From Ruminococcus sp. (GTDB lineage Bacteria > Bacillota > Clostridia > Oscillospirales > Ruminococcaceae): a stretch of DNA of 64,000 nucleotides. Positions within the stretch are counted from its first letter, which is position 1. Each line of letters opens with the position of its first letter. Position numbers and translations under genes: made by a program. Positions 1-7,180 of the stretch are shown one piece after another. The stretch is taken from NCBI RefSeq assembly GCF_017464355.1, contig NZ_JAFUAG010000027.1, positions 62,001 through 126,000 of the forward strand. Reading direction: 5' to 3'. The notes under the pieces are model-generated. The model saw nothing but the letters and a program-made list of their open reading frames with translations, had not been told where the DNA came from and ran no database searches.

Positions 1-318
1 TCCATAATAATCAAGATCATATGACGCGCTGCCCTTATCTTCCAATTCTTTATCAGCCTCTTTATCCGGTTCTATCTCAAACCCATCGCCCAGATCATCT
101 ACCGTACATGGCAGATCAAAATTTTTATCGTTGATGTAAATGACATCTTTAAGAGTCTCGTCTGTCCACCCGCCCTCGGGCACAGGCACAGGGTCGGGGG
201 CGGAAAAGTCTGCTTTAGCGTCAGCAGGCGGTACGCCCTTTTTGTTATGCTCGCAGGCTGCACCGCCCATCATCATCACCGCTGCCATAAGCAGCGCAGT
301 TAGTTTAGTTGCTTTCAT
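1..318 (-). CDS. Partial lipoprotein, paralogue of the next gene
   Basis: The ATG at 318 follows a GAGGTGG ribosome site and the frame stays open for 106 codons to the left edge, so the C-terminus is missing. The product starts with a Lys-containing n-region, a hydrophobic stretch and Cys22 in a GGAAC context, which reads as an atypical lipoprotein signal. It is almost identical to the first ~50 residues of the upstream gene (305..973), including an acidic/proline-rich stalk. Its start lies inside the 3' end of that gene (14 nt overlap), so the pair is probably translationally coupled. Tandem duplication is evident; the function is unknown. Confidence 0.75.
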   Translation of the reverse strand, partial: MKATKLTALLMAAVMMMGGAACEHNKKGVPPADAKADFSAPDPVPVPEGGWTDETLKDVIYINDKNFDLPCTVDDLGDGFEIEPDKEADKELEDKGSASYDLDYYG

Positions 319-973
319 TTGAGACCACCTCATGCTGTTCAGCCTCAGATGTATCCTGAGTACCATTTTTACGGTAGGTTACCGAGATAGTTTTCACCTT
401 GTCTTCAAGGACAGCTGCTGTTACCCACAATTTGTCGGGGCAGCAGGAAAAGTAATCCGGCTCTTTATCATCGGCAGAGTCTTTTCCGAGGTTTGTTCTC
501 ATATCTTCAATAGATGAACCAATGGTCACACCATTTACGCTAAAGGGCAGTTTAGGGTATTCCTTCACTAATTTGTCGTAATCATCATAACAAGTAAGAT
601 CTAAACTAATTACTTTGCGGTCAGCACCTTTTAAACTGATAACACCTACATTGTAGCCGTAATAATCAAGAAAGAAGGTCGAATAACCTTTATCCTCCAG
701 GTTTTTTTCCCTCTCCTCATCAGGCTCCACCTCGAAACCCTCACCCAGGTCTTCGACATAGCAGGGCAGCTGAAGCTTTTTGCCGTTTAAGTAAATAACA
801 TCTCCCAGAGTTTCATCTGTCCAGCCTTCCTCGGGCACAGGCACAGGGGCGGGGGCGGAAAAGTCTACCTTAGCGTCAGCAGGCGGCACTCCCTTTTTGT
901 TATGCTCGCAGGCTGTCCCGCCCATCATCATCACCGCTGCCATAAGCAGCGCAGTTATCTTTGTTGTTTTCAT
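305..973 (-). CDS. Putative lipoprotein, tandem-duplicated family
   Basis: 222 aa. I start it at the ATG at 973, five bases after AAGGAGT (979-985), rather than at an in-frame ATG 15 nt upstream that has no ribosome site. A short basic n-region, a run of Ala/Val/Met and Cys22 (GGTAC) suggest lipidation, although Gly at -3 is unusual. The mature part begins with a Pro/Ala/Val stalk, then a mixed alpha/beta domain rich in Asp and Tyr. I recognise no enzyme motif. It overlaps the start of a paralogue (1..318). A promoter lies at 1035..1064. Likely a surface protein of unknown role. Confidence 0.75.
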   Translation of the reverse strand: MKTTKITALLMAAVMMMGGTACEHNKKGVPPADAKVDFSAPAPVPVPEEGWTDETLGDVIYLNGKKLQLPCYVEDLGEGFEVEPDEEREKNLEDKGYSTFFLDYYGYNVGVISLKGADRKVISLDLTCYDDYDKLVKEYPKLPFSVNGVTIGSSIEDMRTNLGKDSADDKEPDYFSCCPDKLWVTAAVLEDKVKTISVTYRKNGTQDTSEAEQHEVVSNESN

Positions 974-1034
974 TTTGTACTCCTTCACTATCCATATTAT
1001 CCTTCTTTAATTGTAATACTTTACAATTTATGTA

Positions 1035-1064
1035 ATTATATCACTATCCATGATATACTGTCAA
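1035..1064 (-). promoter_or_regulatory. Promoter of the lipoprotein pair
   Basis: TTGACA (1064-1059) and TATAAT (1040-1035) on the minus strand with an 18-base spacer. The 10-mer TCACTATCCA (plus strand) lies in the spacer (1041-1050) and again at 985-994 downstream of the start point, so it may be a regulator site. Confidence 0.7.
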
Positions 1065-1151
1065 TGAAAAAACGGACAATTTGGTATTATATACTTAATA
1101 TTTCAACTTACATTTTAGATGTTAGTTATAATGCAGAAAGCTTTCAGCCCA

Positions 1152-1186
1152 CAAAAAAAACGGGCTGAAAGTGACCTTTCGACCCG
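1152..1186 (-). terminator. Rho-independent terminator after hslO
   Basis: Read on the minus strand, CGGGTCGAAAG and CTTTCAGCCCG pair (two-base internal mismatch) and are followed by eight T. It lies 13 nt past the hslO stop. A second perfect 10-bp pairing (1141-1150 with 1162-1171) has the T run in its loop and is an alternative fold. Confidence 0.75.
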
Positions 1187-1198
1187 CAGCGATATTGC

Positions 1199-2077
1199 TT
1201 ATTTTTTGCTCTCTTCGATGAGCCTTTTTACCTCATCGGGTGTAAAGCTGTAATGCTTTCCGCAGAAGTGGCACTTGATATCCACATCGCCGTCTTTGAT
1301 GATGTCGTTGAGTTCCTGCTCGCCAAGAGATATCAGCACCCTTTCGGTGCGCTCACGGGAGCAGTCACAGCGGTAGTCCACCTTGAAATCGTCAAGTACA
1401 TTGGGCTCCAGACCCTCCAGCGCCATAAGGGCTATCTCATCGGTGCTACGGCCGTCTTCCATAAGCTTTGTCACCGACTTCATGGCGGTTATGTTCTTCT
1501 CTATCTGGGTTATCACCTCATCGCTTGCAAAGGGCAGCACCTGTATCAGGAAGCCCCCTGCGTTTTTCACAGTAAGGTCTGCATTGACCAGCACGCCCAG
1601 GGCACATACGCTGGGCACCTGTTCGCTCTGAGCCAGGTAAGCTGTTATATCCTCAGCTATCTCGCCGCTTACCAGGGGCACTTGACCCACATAGGGCTCT
1701 TTCAGACCCAGGTCCTTTATAACGGTTATAGCGCCGTCAACACCTACAGCACCTGCCACGTCCAGCTTGCCTATGGCATTGGGCGGAAGCTCCACCACAG
1801 GCTGCATAACATCAGCCTTCACATTGCCGTAGCTGTCAGCCACAGCTATGAGCTGACCCGCAGGGCCGCCTCCCTCCAGCTTGACGGTTATCTTGTCATC
1901 TTCGCCTTTCATGCCGAAGCCCAGCAGGGAAGTGCCCATAGCCAGCCTTCCCAGGGCAGCTGTTACCACAGCCGATGACTGATGTACCCTCTCGATCTCC
2001 TCAACTATATCCTTGCCGTCGATGGCAGAGCATACCACCGAGGCGTCCTTTGAAATTGCTCTAACTATTCTTCCCAA
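1199..2077 (-). CDS. hslO: Redox-regulated chaperone Hsp33
   Basis: 292 aa, the usual Hsp33 length. The C-terminal zinc/redox switch is complete: C237-x-C239 and C269-x-x-C272, the latter in CHFCGKHY. In known Hsp33 these cysteines bind zinc when reduced and form disulfides under oxidative stress, turning on holdase activity in the cytoplasm. The start is TTG at 2077 with AGGAG nine bases upstream. It is the last gene of an operon with the TrpR-like gene and the methyltransferase, and is followed by a terminator at 1152..1186. Confidence 0.95.
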   Translation of the reverse strand: MGRIVRAISKDASVVCSAIDGKDIVEEIERVHQSSAVVTAALGRLAMGTSLLGFGMKGEDDKITVKLEGGGPAGQLIAVADSYGNVKADVMQPVVELPPNAIGKLDVAGAVGVDGAITVIKDLGLKEPYVGQVPLVSGEIAEDITAYLAQSEQVPSVCALGVLVNADLTVKNAGGFLIQVLPFASDEVITQIEKNITAMKSVTKLMEDGRSTDEIALMALEGLEPNVLDDFKVDYRCDCSRERTERVLISLGEQELNDIIKDGDVDIKCHFCGKHYSFTPDEVKRLIEESKK

Positions 2078-2132
2078 CTTGATTATCTCCTATTTGATAA
2101 CTTATCATGTGTATTACCGCAGGCTTTCAAAC

Positions 2133-2891
2133 CTAATCCTCCGACGCCCGTTCCTTCCGCCTGCACACATACAGCTCTCGCTGGGTGGTGTCACAGGGAG
2201 GGTCTTCCGTAAGCCCGTCAAAAACATCTATCAGCTCGAACCCGCAGGCTTTCACCGTCTGTTCGATGACCTCGGGAGAAATGAGTATCTCGCTGATGTA
2301 CTCGCTCTCACGGGCATAGCTGCCGTCTTCATTTTCTGCGAAGAAATCCAGCGCCATATCCACACGGCCGTCCTCACGGCAATGATTTCTCCATGCACAG
2401 AACAGCCCGTCAAGGTCATAGACGAAGCTGTTTTCGCCCAGTACCCTGCGGTGCTTGTACTCGGTATTTACATCAAAAATAAACAGCCCGCCGTCACAGG
2501 TGAACATCGACGCCCTCTCCACAGCCCTGCGGAAAGCCTCAATGTTCGGCAGGTGGTTCATGCCGTCCAGCACGCAGACGATAATGTCCGCGGCGCCCCA
2601 CAGGTCAAGCTCGGTCATGTCCTGCAAAATATAGGTGATGTCGCTGTCGGCGGTGCGGGCATTTTCAGCCTCGTCCAGCATCTCCTCGGAGATATCCACC
2701 CCGATAACGTCAAACCCAAGCTTTTCCAGCTCACGGCAAAGCCTGCCCGTACCGCAGCCCAGTTCCACGACTACCTCGTTCTCGCTGCTGTGGGCAAGCC
2801 CCAGTTCTCTTATGCGCCCTGCAATGGCCTTGTAGGGGACATCTGCCTGCAAAGCGTCATAGTACTTTGCAAAGCTGCCGTAGCCGTTCAT
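2133..2891 (-). CDS. Class I SAM-dependent methyltransferase
   Basis: 252 aa. Motif I of the Rossmann-type methyltransferases is clear (VELGCGTGRL, residues ~42-51) with the acidic residue of motif II in VIGVDIS. Later motifs (ITYILQDMTELD, IIVCVLDGMNHL) fit the fold. The substrate is not evident; small-molecule or rRNA-type targets are both possible. The start ATG overlaps the stop of the TrpR-like gene by four bases (2888-2891), and hslO follows after 55 nt, so the three genes form one transcript. Confidence 0.88.
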   Translation of the reverse strand: MNGYGSFAKYYDALQADVPYKAIAGRIRELGLAHSSENEVVVELGCGTGRLCRELEKLGFDVIGVDISEEMLDEAENARTADSDITYILQDMTELDLWGAADIIVCVLDGMNHLPNIEAFRRAVERASMFTCDGGLFIFDVNTEYKHRRVLGENSFVYDLDGLFCAWRNHCREDGRVDMALDFFAENEDGSYARESEYISEILISPEVIEQTVKACGFELIDVFDGLTEDPPCDTTQRELYVCRRKERASED

Positions 2892-3196
2892 TCCTCGCTG
2901 TCCTTCTTCTTGTCCAGCCTTTCAAAAACTATGTTGTAGCCGCCGCTGCCGTCATAGGAAAGCGACCTGTTCACACGGCTTATGGTAGCGGTGGAAGCCC
3001 CTGTCTCCTTGACGATATCGCTGTAAACGTGCTTGTCTGTCAGCATTCTGGCCACCTGAAAACGCTGGGAAAAGCTTTTCAGCTCAGGCACAGTACACAG
3101 GTCCTTGAAAAACAGCCTGCACTCCTCAAGAGTCTCAAGGGTCAGGATAGCCTCGTAAAGTTCATCAAGATTTGCTATCTCTAATTTATCACGCAT
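2888..3196 (-). CDS. TrpR-like repressor of the YerC/YecD family
   Basis: 102 aa. I start it at ATG 3196, eight bases after AAGGAG; the in-frame GTG at 3205 overlaps that ribosome site and is unlikely. The protein resembles the Trp-repressor superfamily proteins of Firmicutes (YerC/YecD), with the helix-turn-helix region at about residues 55-80 (DIVKETGASTATISRVNRSL). In E. coli TrpR this fold binds tryptophan and DNA; the ligand of YerC-type proteins is not settled. It heads its operon, and an inverted repeat of 14 bases overlaps its promoter, which suggests autoregulation. Confidence 0.85.
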   Translation of the reverse strand: MRDKLEIANLDELYEAILTLETLEECRLFFKDLCTVPELKSFSQRFQVARMLTDKHVYSDIVKETGASTATISRVNRSLSYDGSGGYNIVFERLDKKKDSEE

Positions 3197-3230
3197 GGTA
3201 AACACTCCTTTACATTTGTATTTTTCATAT

Positions 3231-3270
3231 TGTAAAGTGCTAAATCATAGTTATATTTTAGCACATTACA
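3231..3270. promoter_or_regulatory. Large inverted-repeat operator at the TrpR-like operon promoter
   Basis: TGTAAAGTGCTAAA (3231-3244) and TTTAGCACATTACA (3257-3270) are inverted repeats with 13 of 14 matches and a 12-base spacer. The right arm covers the -10 element, so binding would block transcription. Confidence 0.65.
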
Positions 3271-3283
3271 GCGTAAATGTAAA
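3255..3283 (-). promoter_or_regulatory. Promoter of the TrpR-like/methyltransferase/hslO operon
   Basis: TTTACA (3283-3278), 17 bases, TAAAAT (3260-3255) on the minus strand, about 60 nt upstream of the ATG at 3196. Confidence 0.65.
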
Positions 3284-3348
3284 GGGGTAAAATGAACATT
3301 TTATATGAATAAATAAAAATATATTACATACTGCTGTTCTCCGACCTC

Positions 3349-3384
3349 AAAAAGTGGACACCCCGCTTATTCGCAGGAGTGTCC
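3349..3384 (-). terminator. Terminator of the glycosyltransferase-like gene
   Basis: GGACACTCC and GGGGTGTCC pair on the minus strand around an 11-base loop (one mismatch) and are followed by ACTTTTTG. It lies directly after the stop at 3397. Confidence 0.7.
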
Positions 3385-3396
3385 CCTTGAAAACCG

Positions 3397-4860
3397 TTAT
3401 TTCCCGATGACCGCCAGCCTTACCGCCTTGTAGGCGCCGTCGTAGATGCCTGCATTTTTGGCGGTGATGATGTTCTCGCACATCTTACCGATGATATCCC
3501 CGTTGTGCTGTATCAGTGAGAGCATACCGCAGATCTCGGCAGGTGACGTGCATTCATAGGTTCCGTCCCCGACCTCGGAGGCACGCACAGCGCCCCAGGC
3601 TTCGTGGCCGCCCACACGCTTTATCATAAGCTTGGGCACGGGGTAGAAAGCCAGCTCGCTCGGTTTGGTGATAAGCACGTCTGTACAGCGCATGAGCAGA
3701 TTGGTCGAGTACACCGCTGCAAAGATATCATCGTGGAAGAAAGCGTGTATGCCGCTTATCTCGCCGTCCAGGGCGGTCTCGGCAAAGGCAGATGTTTCAG
3801 CAAAATCGTTCATATGCTCGGTGACAAATTCTTTCATCTGGGGCAGTATCTCTTTCAGTTGTTCCCAGACTTCCCTGTGGTCGCCTACGTTTATGAACAG
3901 CACAGCCTCACCCTTTTTTATCTCGGGCAGAAGCTTCCTTATTATGGAAACGAATATCTTCCTCTGCGCCCCTGCGCCCCCTACGGACATTAGCCAGCGC
4001 TTTGCCTTGCCCTGTTTCAGCCGTTCTGTCCTGCGGGCGCAGTCAGCCTCGATATTGCTGACCAGTTCGTGGTCGATGTAATGCCCCGTGTAAACTATGG
4101 AGCTTTCGGGCATGGGCTTAAGTATGCGCTTTTTATCCATGCCCCTAAGCGCCCTGTAGCCCAGGTAAGCCGAGGGCGTCTGGACTGTATGTATGGCTCC
4201 CTCGGAGAGGTGCAGTGCCATGGGCCAGTTGTCGGGAACGGCATTTACCACATGGGTGAGCCCTGCGTGTATTGCCGCCTGGGAAGGCCATACATGAGTG
4301 GCCACAAAAGGTATATCCTTTGGCAGGTCACGGAATACAGGGGTCATAAGTTCAGCGGCCTTCTGGTCTGAGCAGTTGTAGCTCAGCTGCCTGAAGCCCT
4401 CGCTGTTCAGGGGTTCCCAGATAAACTTGTTGAAAGGCGGGAACATCTGCGAAAGCCTTGACCCCAGGGAGTACAGCTCGTTCTGCCCCGAAATTATCTT
4501 GCCGCAGGTGGTGTCGCTGAATGAGCAGAGGTCGAACCAGTAAGGGTCATAGCCCAGGGCTCTCGCCGCCGAAGCTATGGCCATGGATATCCTGTAATGC
4601 CCGAAGCCCATGCGTATATTGCCGATGATAAGGCTTTTGTCGTCAAACTGCACTCCCGTCTTAGCGGAGATGTTCAGCGCCTGCACCCCCAGCATATCCC
4701 CAATGGCAGGGGCAGGTGCGGCGGAAAGATGATAAACCCTGTCAGCGTCGCTGCCGTATTTTCTCACAAATCTTGCTTTGCCCCGCACAGCCTTTCTGTA
4801 AGCGGAAGCTGACATCTTGTTGCCGAAAATGACCTTTGACTTATCTGTGTTCATGCTCAT
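3397..4860 (-). CDS. Glycosyltransferase-like (GT-B fold) protein, family not identified
   Basis: 487 aa, cytosolic. I start it at ATG 4860, six bases after GGAGGT; the open frame upstream to 4923 has no ribosome site. Residues ~77-90 (IGNIRMGFGHYRI) resemble the N-terminal GxGH loop of MGDG-synthase/MurG-type GT-B enzymes, SVGGAGAQ (middle) resembles the second-domain glycine loop, and LITKPSELAF resembles the nucleotide-sugar binding loop (TKPGG) of that class. No membrane span is seen. Donor and acceptor are unknown. It is a single-gene transcript with its own terminator. The fold assignment is inference from short motifs. Confidence 0.5.
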   Translation of the reverse strand: MSMNTDKSKVIFGNKMSASAYRKAVRGKARFVRKYGSDADRVYHLSAAPAPAIGDMLGVQALNISAKTGVQFDDKSLIIGNIRMGFGHYRISMAIASAARALGYDPYWFDLCSFSDTTCGKIISGQNELYSLGSRLSQMFPPFNKFIWEPLNSEGFRQLSYNCSDQKAAELMTPVFRDLPKDIPFVATHVWPSQAAIHAGLTHVVNAVPDNWPMALHLSEGAIHTVQTPSAYLGYRALRGMDKKRILKPMPESSIVYTGHYIDHELVSNIEADCARRTERLKQGKAKRWLMSVGGAGAQRKIFVSIIRKLLPEIKKGEAVLFINVGDHREVWEQLKEILPQMKEFVTEHMNDFAETSAFAETALDGEISGIHAFFHDDIFAAVYSTNLLMRCTDVLITKPSELAFYPVPKLMIKRVGGHEAWGAVRASEVGDGTYECTSPAEICGMLSLIQHNGDIIGKMCENIITAKNAGIYDGAYKAVRLAVIGK

Positions 4861-4997
4861 ACTATTACCTCCGATTTTACTGAAATGATGTCCCGCGGGA
4901 AAGCCCTTTCTCGGTGAAAACACTTGTCAATATCCACTGACAGCCCCTCCCGCGGTTGTGCCTTTCAACGAAATTTCGGGAAAATATTCGTGAACTC

Positions 4998-5026
4998 TTG
5001 ACAATCAAGAGAAAATGTGATAGACT
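4998..5026 (+). promoter_or_regulatory. Promoter of the TetR gene
   Basis: TTGACA (4998-5003), 17 bases, TAGACT (5021-5026). The -10 hexamer lies inside the left arm of the operator at 5017..5054. Confidence 0.8.
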
Positions 5027-5054
5027 ATCTATCAGTTGATAGTAAGTCTATCAC
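5017..5054. promoter_or_regulatory. TetR operator
   Basis: Perfect 10-bp inverted repeat GTGATAGACT (5017-5026) / AGTCTATCAC (5045-5054), with an inner pair ACTATC (5024-5029) / GATAGT (5038-5043). It overlaps the -10 and the start region of the TetR gene, the usual place for TetR autorepression. Confidence 0.75.
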
Positions 5055-5073
5055 ATTTTAGGAGGTTTGTCAA

Positions 5074-5733
5074 GTGGAAAATGAAATATATTCTGATCTT
5101 TCTCAGAAAAATCTGAAAAACCAGCGTACCAATCAGGCTGTGGCAGCGGCTGCAGAGCTGTTCATGAAAAACGGCATTGAGGAGGTCAAGATGACCGATA
5201 TAGCCGATGCCAGCAACGTGGGTGTGGCCACCCTCTACAGGTATTTCGGCACCAAGCCCCGTATCGTCACCGAGGTCATGACCTACCTGTGGGACAACAT
5301 AAACGAGCTGTTCAGCGGGGTCTTCGATTCGCACGAATTTCTCAGCCAGACGGGCATAAAGCAGCTTTCCGACCTTATGCGTATGTTCCATGTGCTGTAT
5401 TCGGCTCACGGTGATTTCATGAGGCTTGTAGCGGAATTCGACCGCTATTCTATCCGCGAACAGATACCCAAGGAGGAGCTGCGGGAATATGAGCAGAGCG
5501 TCATCAATTTCAACCCCGTGGTGGAAAGGGCATACAGGCACGGCCTTGAGGACGGCACTGTACGCGAGGTGGAGGATTTCGGGCTGTTCTTCCTTTCCTA
5601 CAGCCACGCGCTGCTGGAGCTGTGCAAGAAATTCGTGGGCGGTGAGGTGCTGCCCTCAGATGATTTCAGCCATGCTGACATGGAACTGCAAATGCTCATA
5701 GATACGGCTATACATTATCTGGAAAACAAGTAA
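5074..5733 (+). CDS. TetR family transcriptional regulator
   Basis: 219 aa starting at GTG 5074, eight bases after AGGAGG. The N-terminal helix-turn-helix is typical (residues ~18-65, with DIADASNVGVATLYRYF and the following KPRIV). The C-terminal ligand domain is not assignable. A symmetrical operator overlaps its promoter. A sugar symporter starts 54 nt downstream and an alpha-galactosidase follows, so the regulator may respond to a galactoside or another small molecule; that link is inference from position. Confidence 0.92.
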   Translation: MENEIYSDLSQKNLKNQRTNQAVAAAAELFMKNGIEEVKMTDIADASNVGVATLYRYFGTKPRIVTEVMTYLWDNINELFSGVFDSHEFLSQTGIKQLSDLMRMFHVLYSAHGDFMRLVAEFDRYSIREQIPKEELREYEQSVINFNPVVERAYRHGLEDGTVREVEDFGLFFLSYSHALLELCKKFVGGEVLPSDDFSHADMELQMLIDTAIHYLENK

Positions 5734-5787
5734 AGACAACTATCAACGCAGTACAAACACAACATCGATGACAAGGGGGTAAGCCTT

Positions 5788-7179
5788 ATGGAGAACAAAA
5801 AGATAGCTACAAATAAGGTGCTTTGGATATTTGCTGTAGGTCAGCTGGGCTGGTCTACGCTGGCAGGTATAATAACCAACTGGCTGGTAAAATTCTATGA
5901 GCCCGATGAACTTCCCGAGGGGCACAGCTTTTTCACTCCTCAGGGCAGGATATTCCTGGGGCTGCTGACAGCCCTGGGTGTCATCACTGCTGCGGGCAGA
6001 CTTTTCGATGCTGTCACCGACCCCTACATAGCAGGCAAGTCAGACAGCTTCAGGCACCGCCTGGGTCGCCGCATACCCTTTATGCGGGTGGCAGCCATAC
6101 CCTTTGGTGTCATGACGGTGCTTATCTTCACCCTGCCCTTTGACGGTGAAAGCTACGGCAACTTCGGGCTGCTGTTTCTGTTCTGTATGCTGTTCTACCT
6201 CTGCATGACAGCTTACTGCACCCCCTACAATGCCCTTATCCCTGAGCTTGGCAGAACTCAGGAGACACGCATAAACCTTTCTACCTACATCTCCGTGACC
6301 TACTTCTTCGGTTCGGGCATATCCTATCTGGTGCCGAACATAGCAGGTATCTTCTCGGGGGCTTTGGGCTATACCAACAGCTTCCGCCTGACGGTGGGCA
6401 TACTTTCCGCCATAGCTGTGGTATGTATGCTCATACCCGCTTTCCTTATAGATGAAAATGCCTATGCCGACACCACCCCCACCGAGGGCACAGCTTTCGG
6501 TTCACTTATGGCCACTTTCAAGAACGGCGATTTCAGAACTTTCGTTGCCTCCGATATCTTCTACTGGATAGGCCTTACCATGTTCCAGACAGGCCTGCCT
6601 TTCTACATCACCACGCTGCTGGGGCTGTCGGATAACTGGGCGTTCCCCATGTTTGCCGCCATGACCTTCATGTCACTGCTGTGCTATGCCCCCGTAAATA
6701 TCTTCGCCAAGAAGATGGGCAAGAAAAAGCTCATATCCTTTGCGTTCATGTTCTTCTCGGTGACTTTCCTCGTCACTGCGCTGGCAGGCTTCCTGCCCAT
6801 ACCCGGGGTGGCCTACGGCTTCATGATAGCTGTGCTGGCCGCAGTGCCCATGGCTATACTTGGCATACTTCCCCAGGCGGTGGTAGCTGATATCTCCGAG
6901 GCCGACAAGACCCTTACGGGCGAAAGCAGACAGGGTATGTTCTATGCCGCAAGAACTTTCGCATTCAAGCTGGGGCAGTCCCTGGCCATGCTGCTGTTCA
7001 CCAGTATAAAGACCATAAATTCAGGCGTGCCCGCAGGCGAAAAAGGCTACGGCCTGGGTCTCAGGATAACTGCTGTGCTGGCAACAGTGCTTTGCCTTAT
7101 CGGCGGTATCATATTCATGAGGTATAAGGAAGACAAGGTCATCGGCACCATAGCTGATGGCAGTAAAAAGGAGAATTGA
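5788..7179 (+). CDS. GPH-family sugar:cation symporter (MFS)
   Basis: 463 aa with about 12 predicted membrane segments. The glycoside-pentoside-hexuronide signature is present after TM2 (DAVTDPYIAGKSDSF then GRRIPFMR, residues ~75-100), as in MelB. These carriers bring in galactosides or glucuronides with Na+ or H+. The alpha-galactosidase begins two bases after its stop, so melibiose or raffinose-type galactosides are the likely cargo. Weak ribosome site (AAGGGGG) before ATG 5788; no separate promoter is evident, so it is probably read from the TetR promoter. Confidence 0.88.
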   Translation: MENKKIATNKVLWIFAVGQLGWSTLAGIITNWLVKFYEPDELPEGHSFFTPQGRIFLGLLTALGVITAAGRLFDAVTDPYIAGKSDSFRHRLGRRIPFMRVAAIPFGVMTVLIFTLPFDGESYGNFGLLFLFCMLFYLCMTAYCTPYNALIPELGRTQETRINLSTYISVTYFFGSGISYLVPNIAGIFSGALGYTNSFRLTVGILSAIAVVCMLIPAFLIDENAYADTTPTEGTAFGSLMATFKNGDFRTFVASDIFYWIGLTMFQTGLPFYITTLLGLSDNWAFPMFAAMTFMSLLCYAPVNIFAKKMGKKKLISFAFMFFSVTFLVTALAGFLPIPGVAYGFMIAVLAAVPMAILGILPQAVVADISEADKTLTGESRQGMFYAARTFAFKLGQSLAMLLFTSIKTINSGVPAGEKGYGLGLRITAVLATVLCLIGGIIFMRYKEDKVIGTIADGSKKEN

Positions 7180-7180
7180 T

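Noticed and set aside
1141-1171. Perfect 10-bp hairpin as main hslO terminator
   Set aside because: Its A/T tract is in the loop and not after the stem; the overlapping hairpin at 1161-1186 is followed by T8 on the minus strand and fits better.
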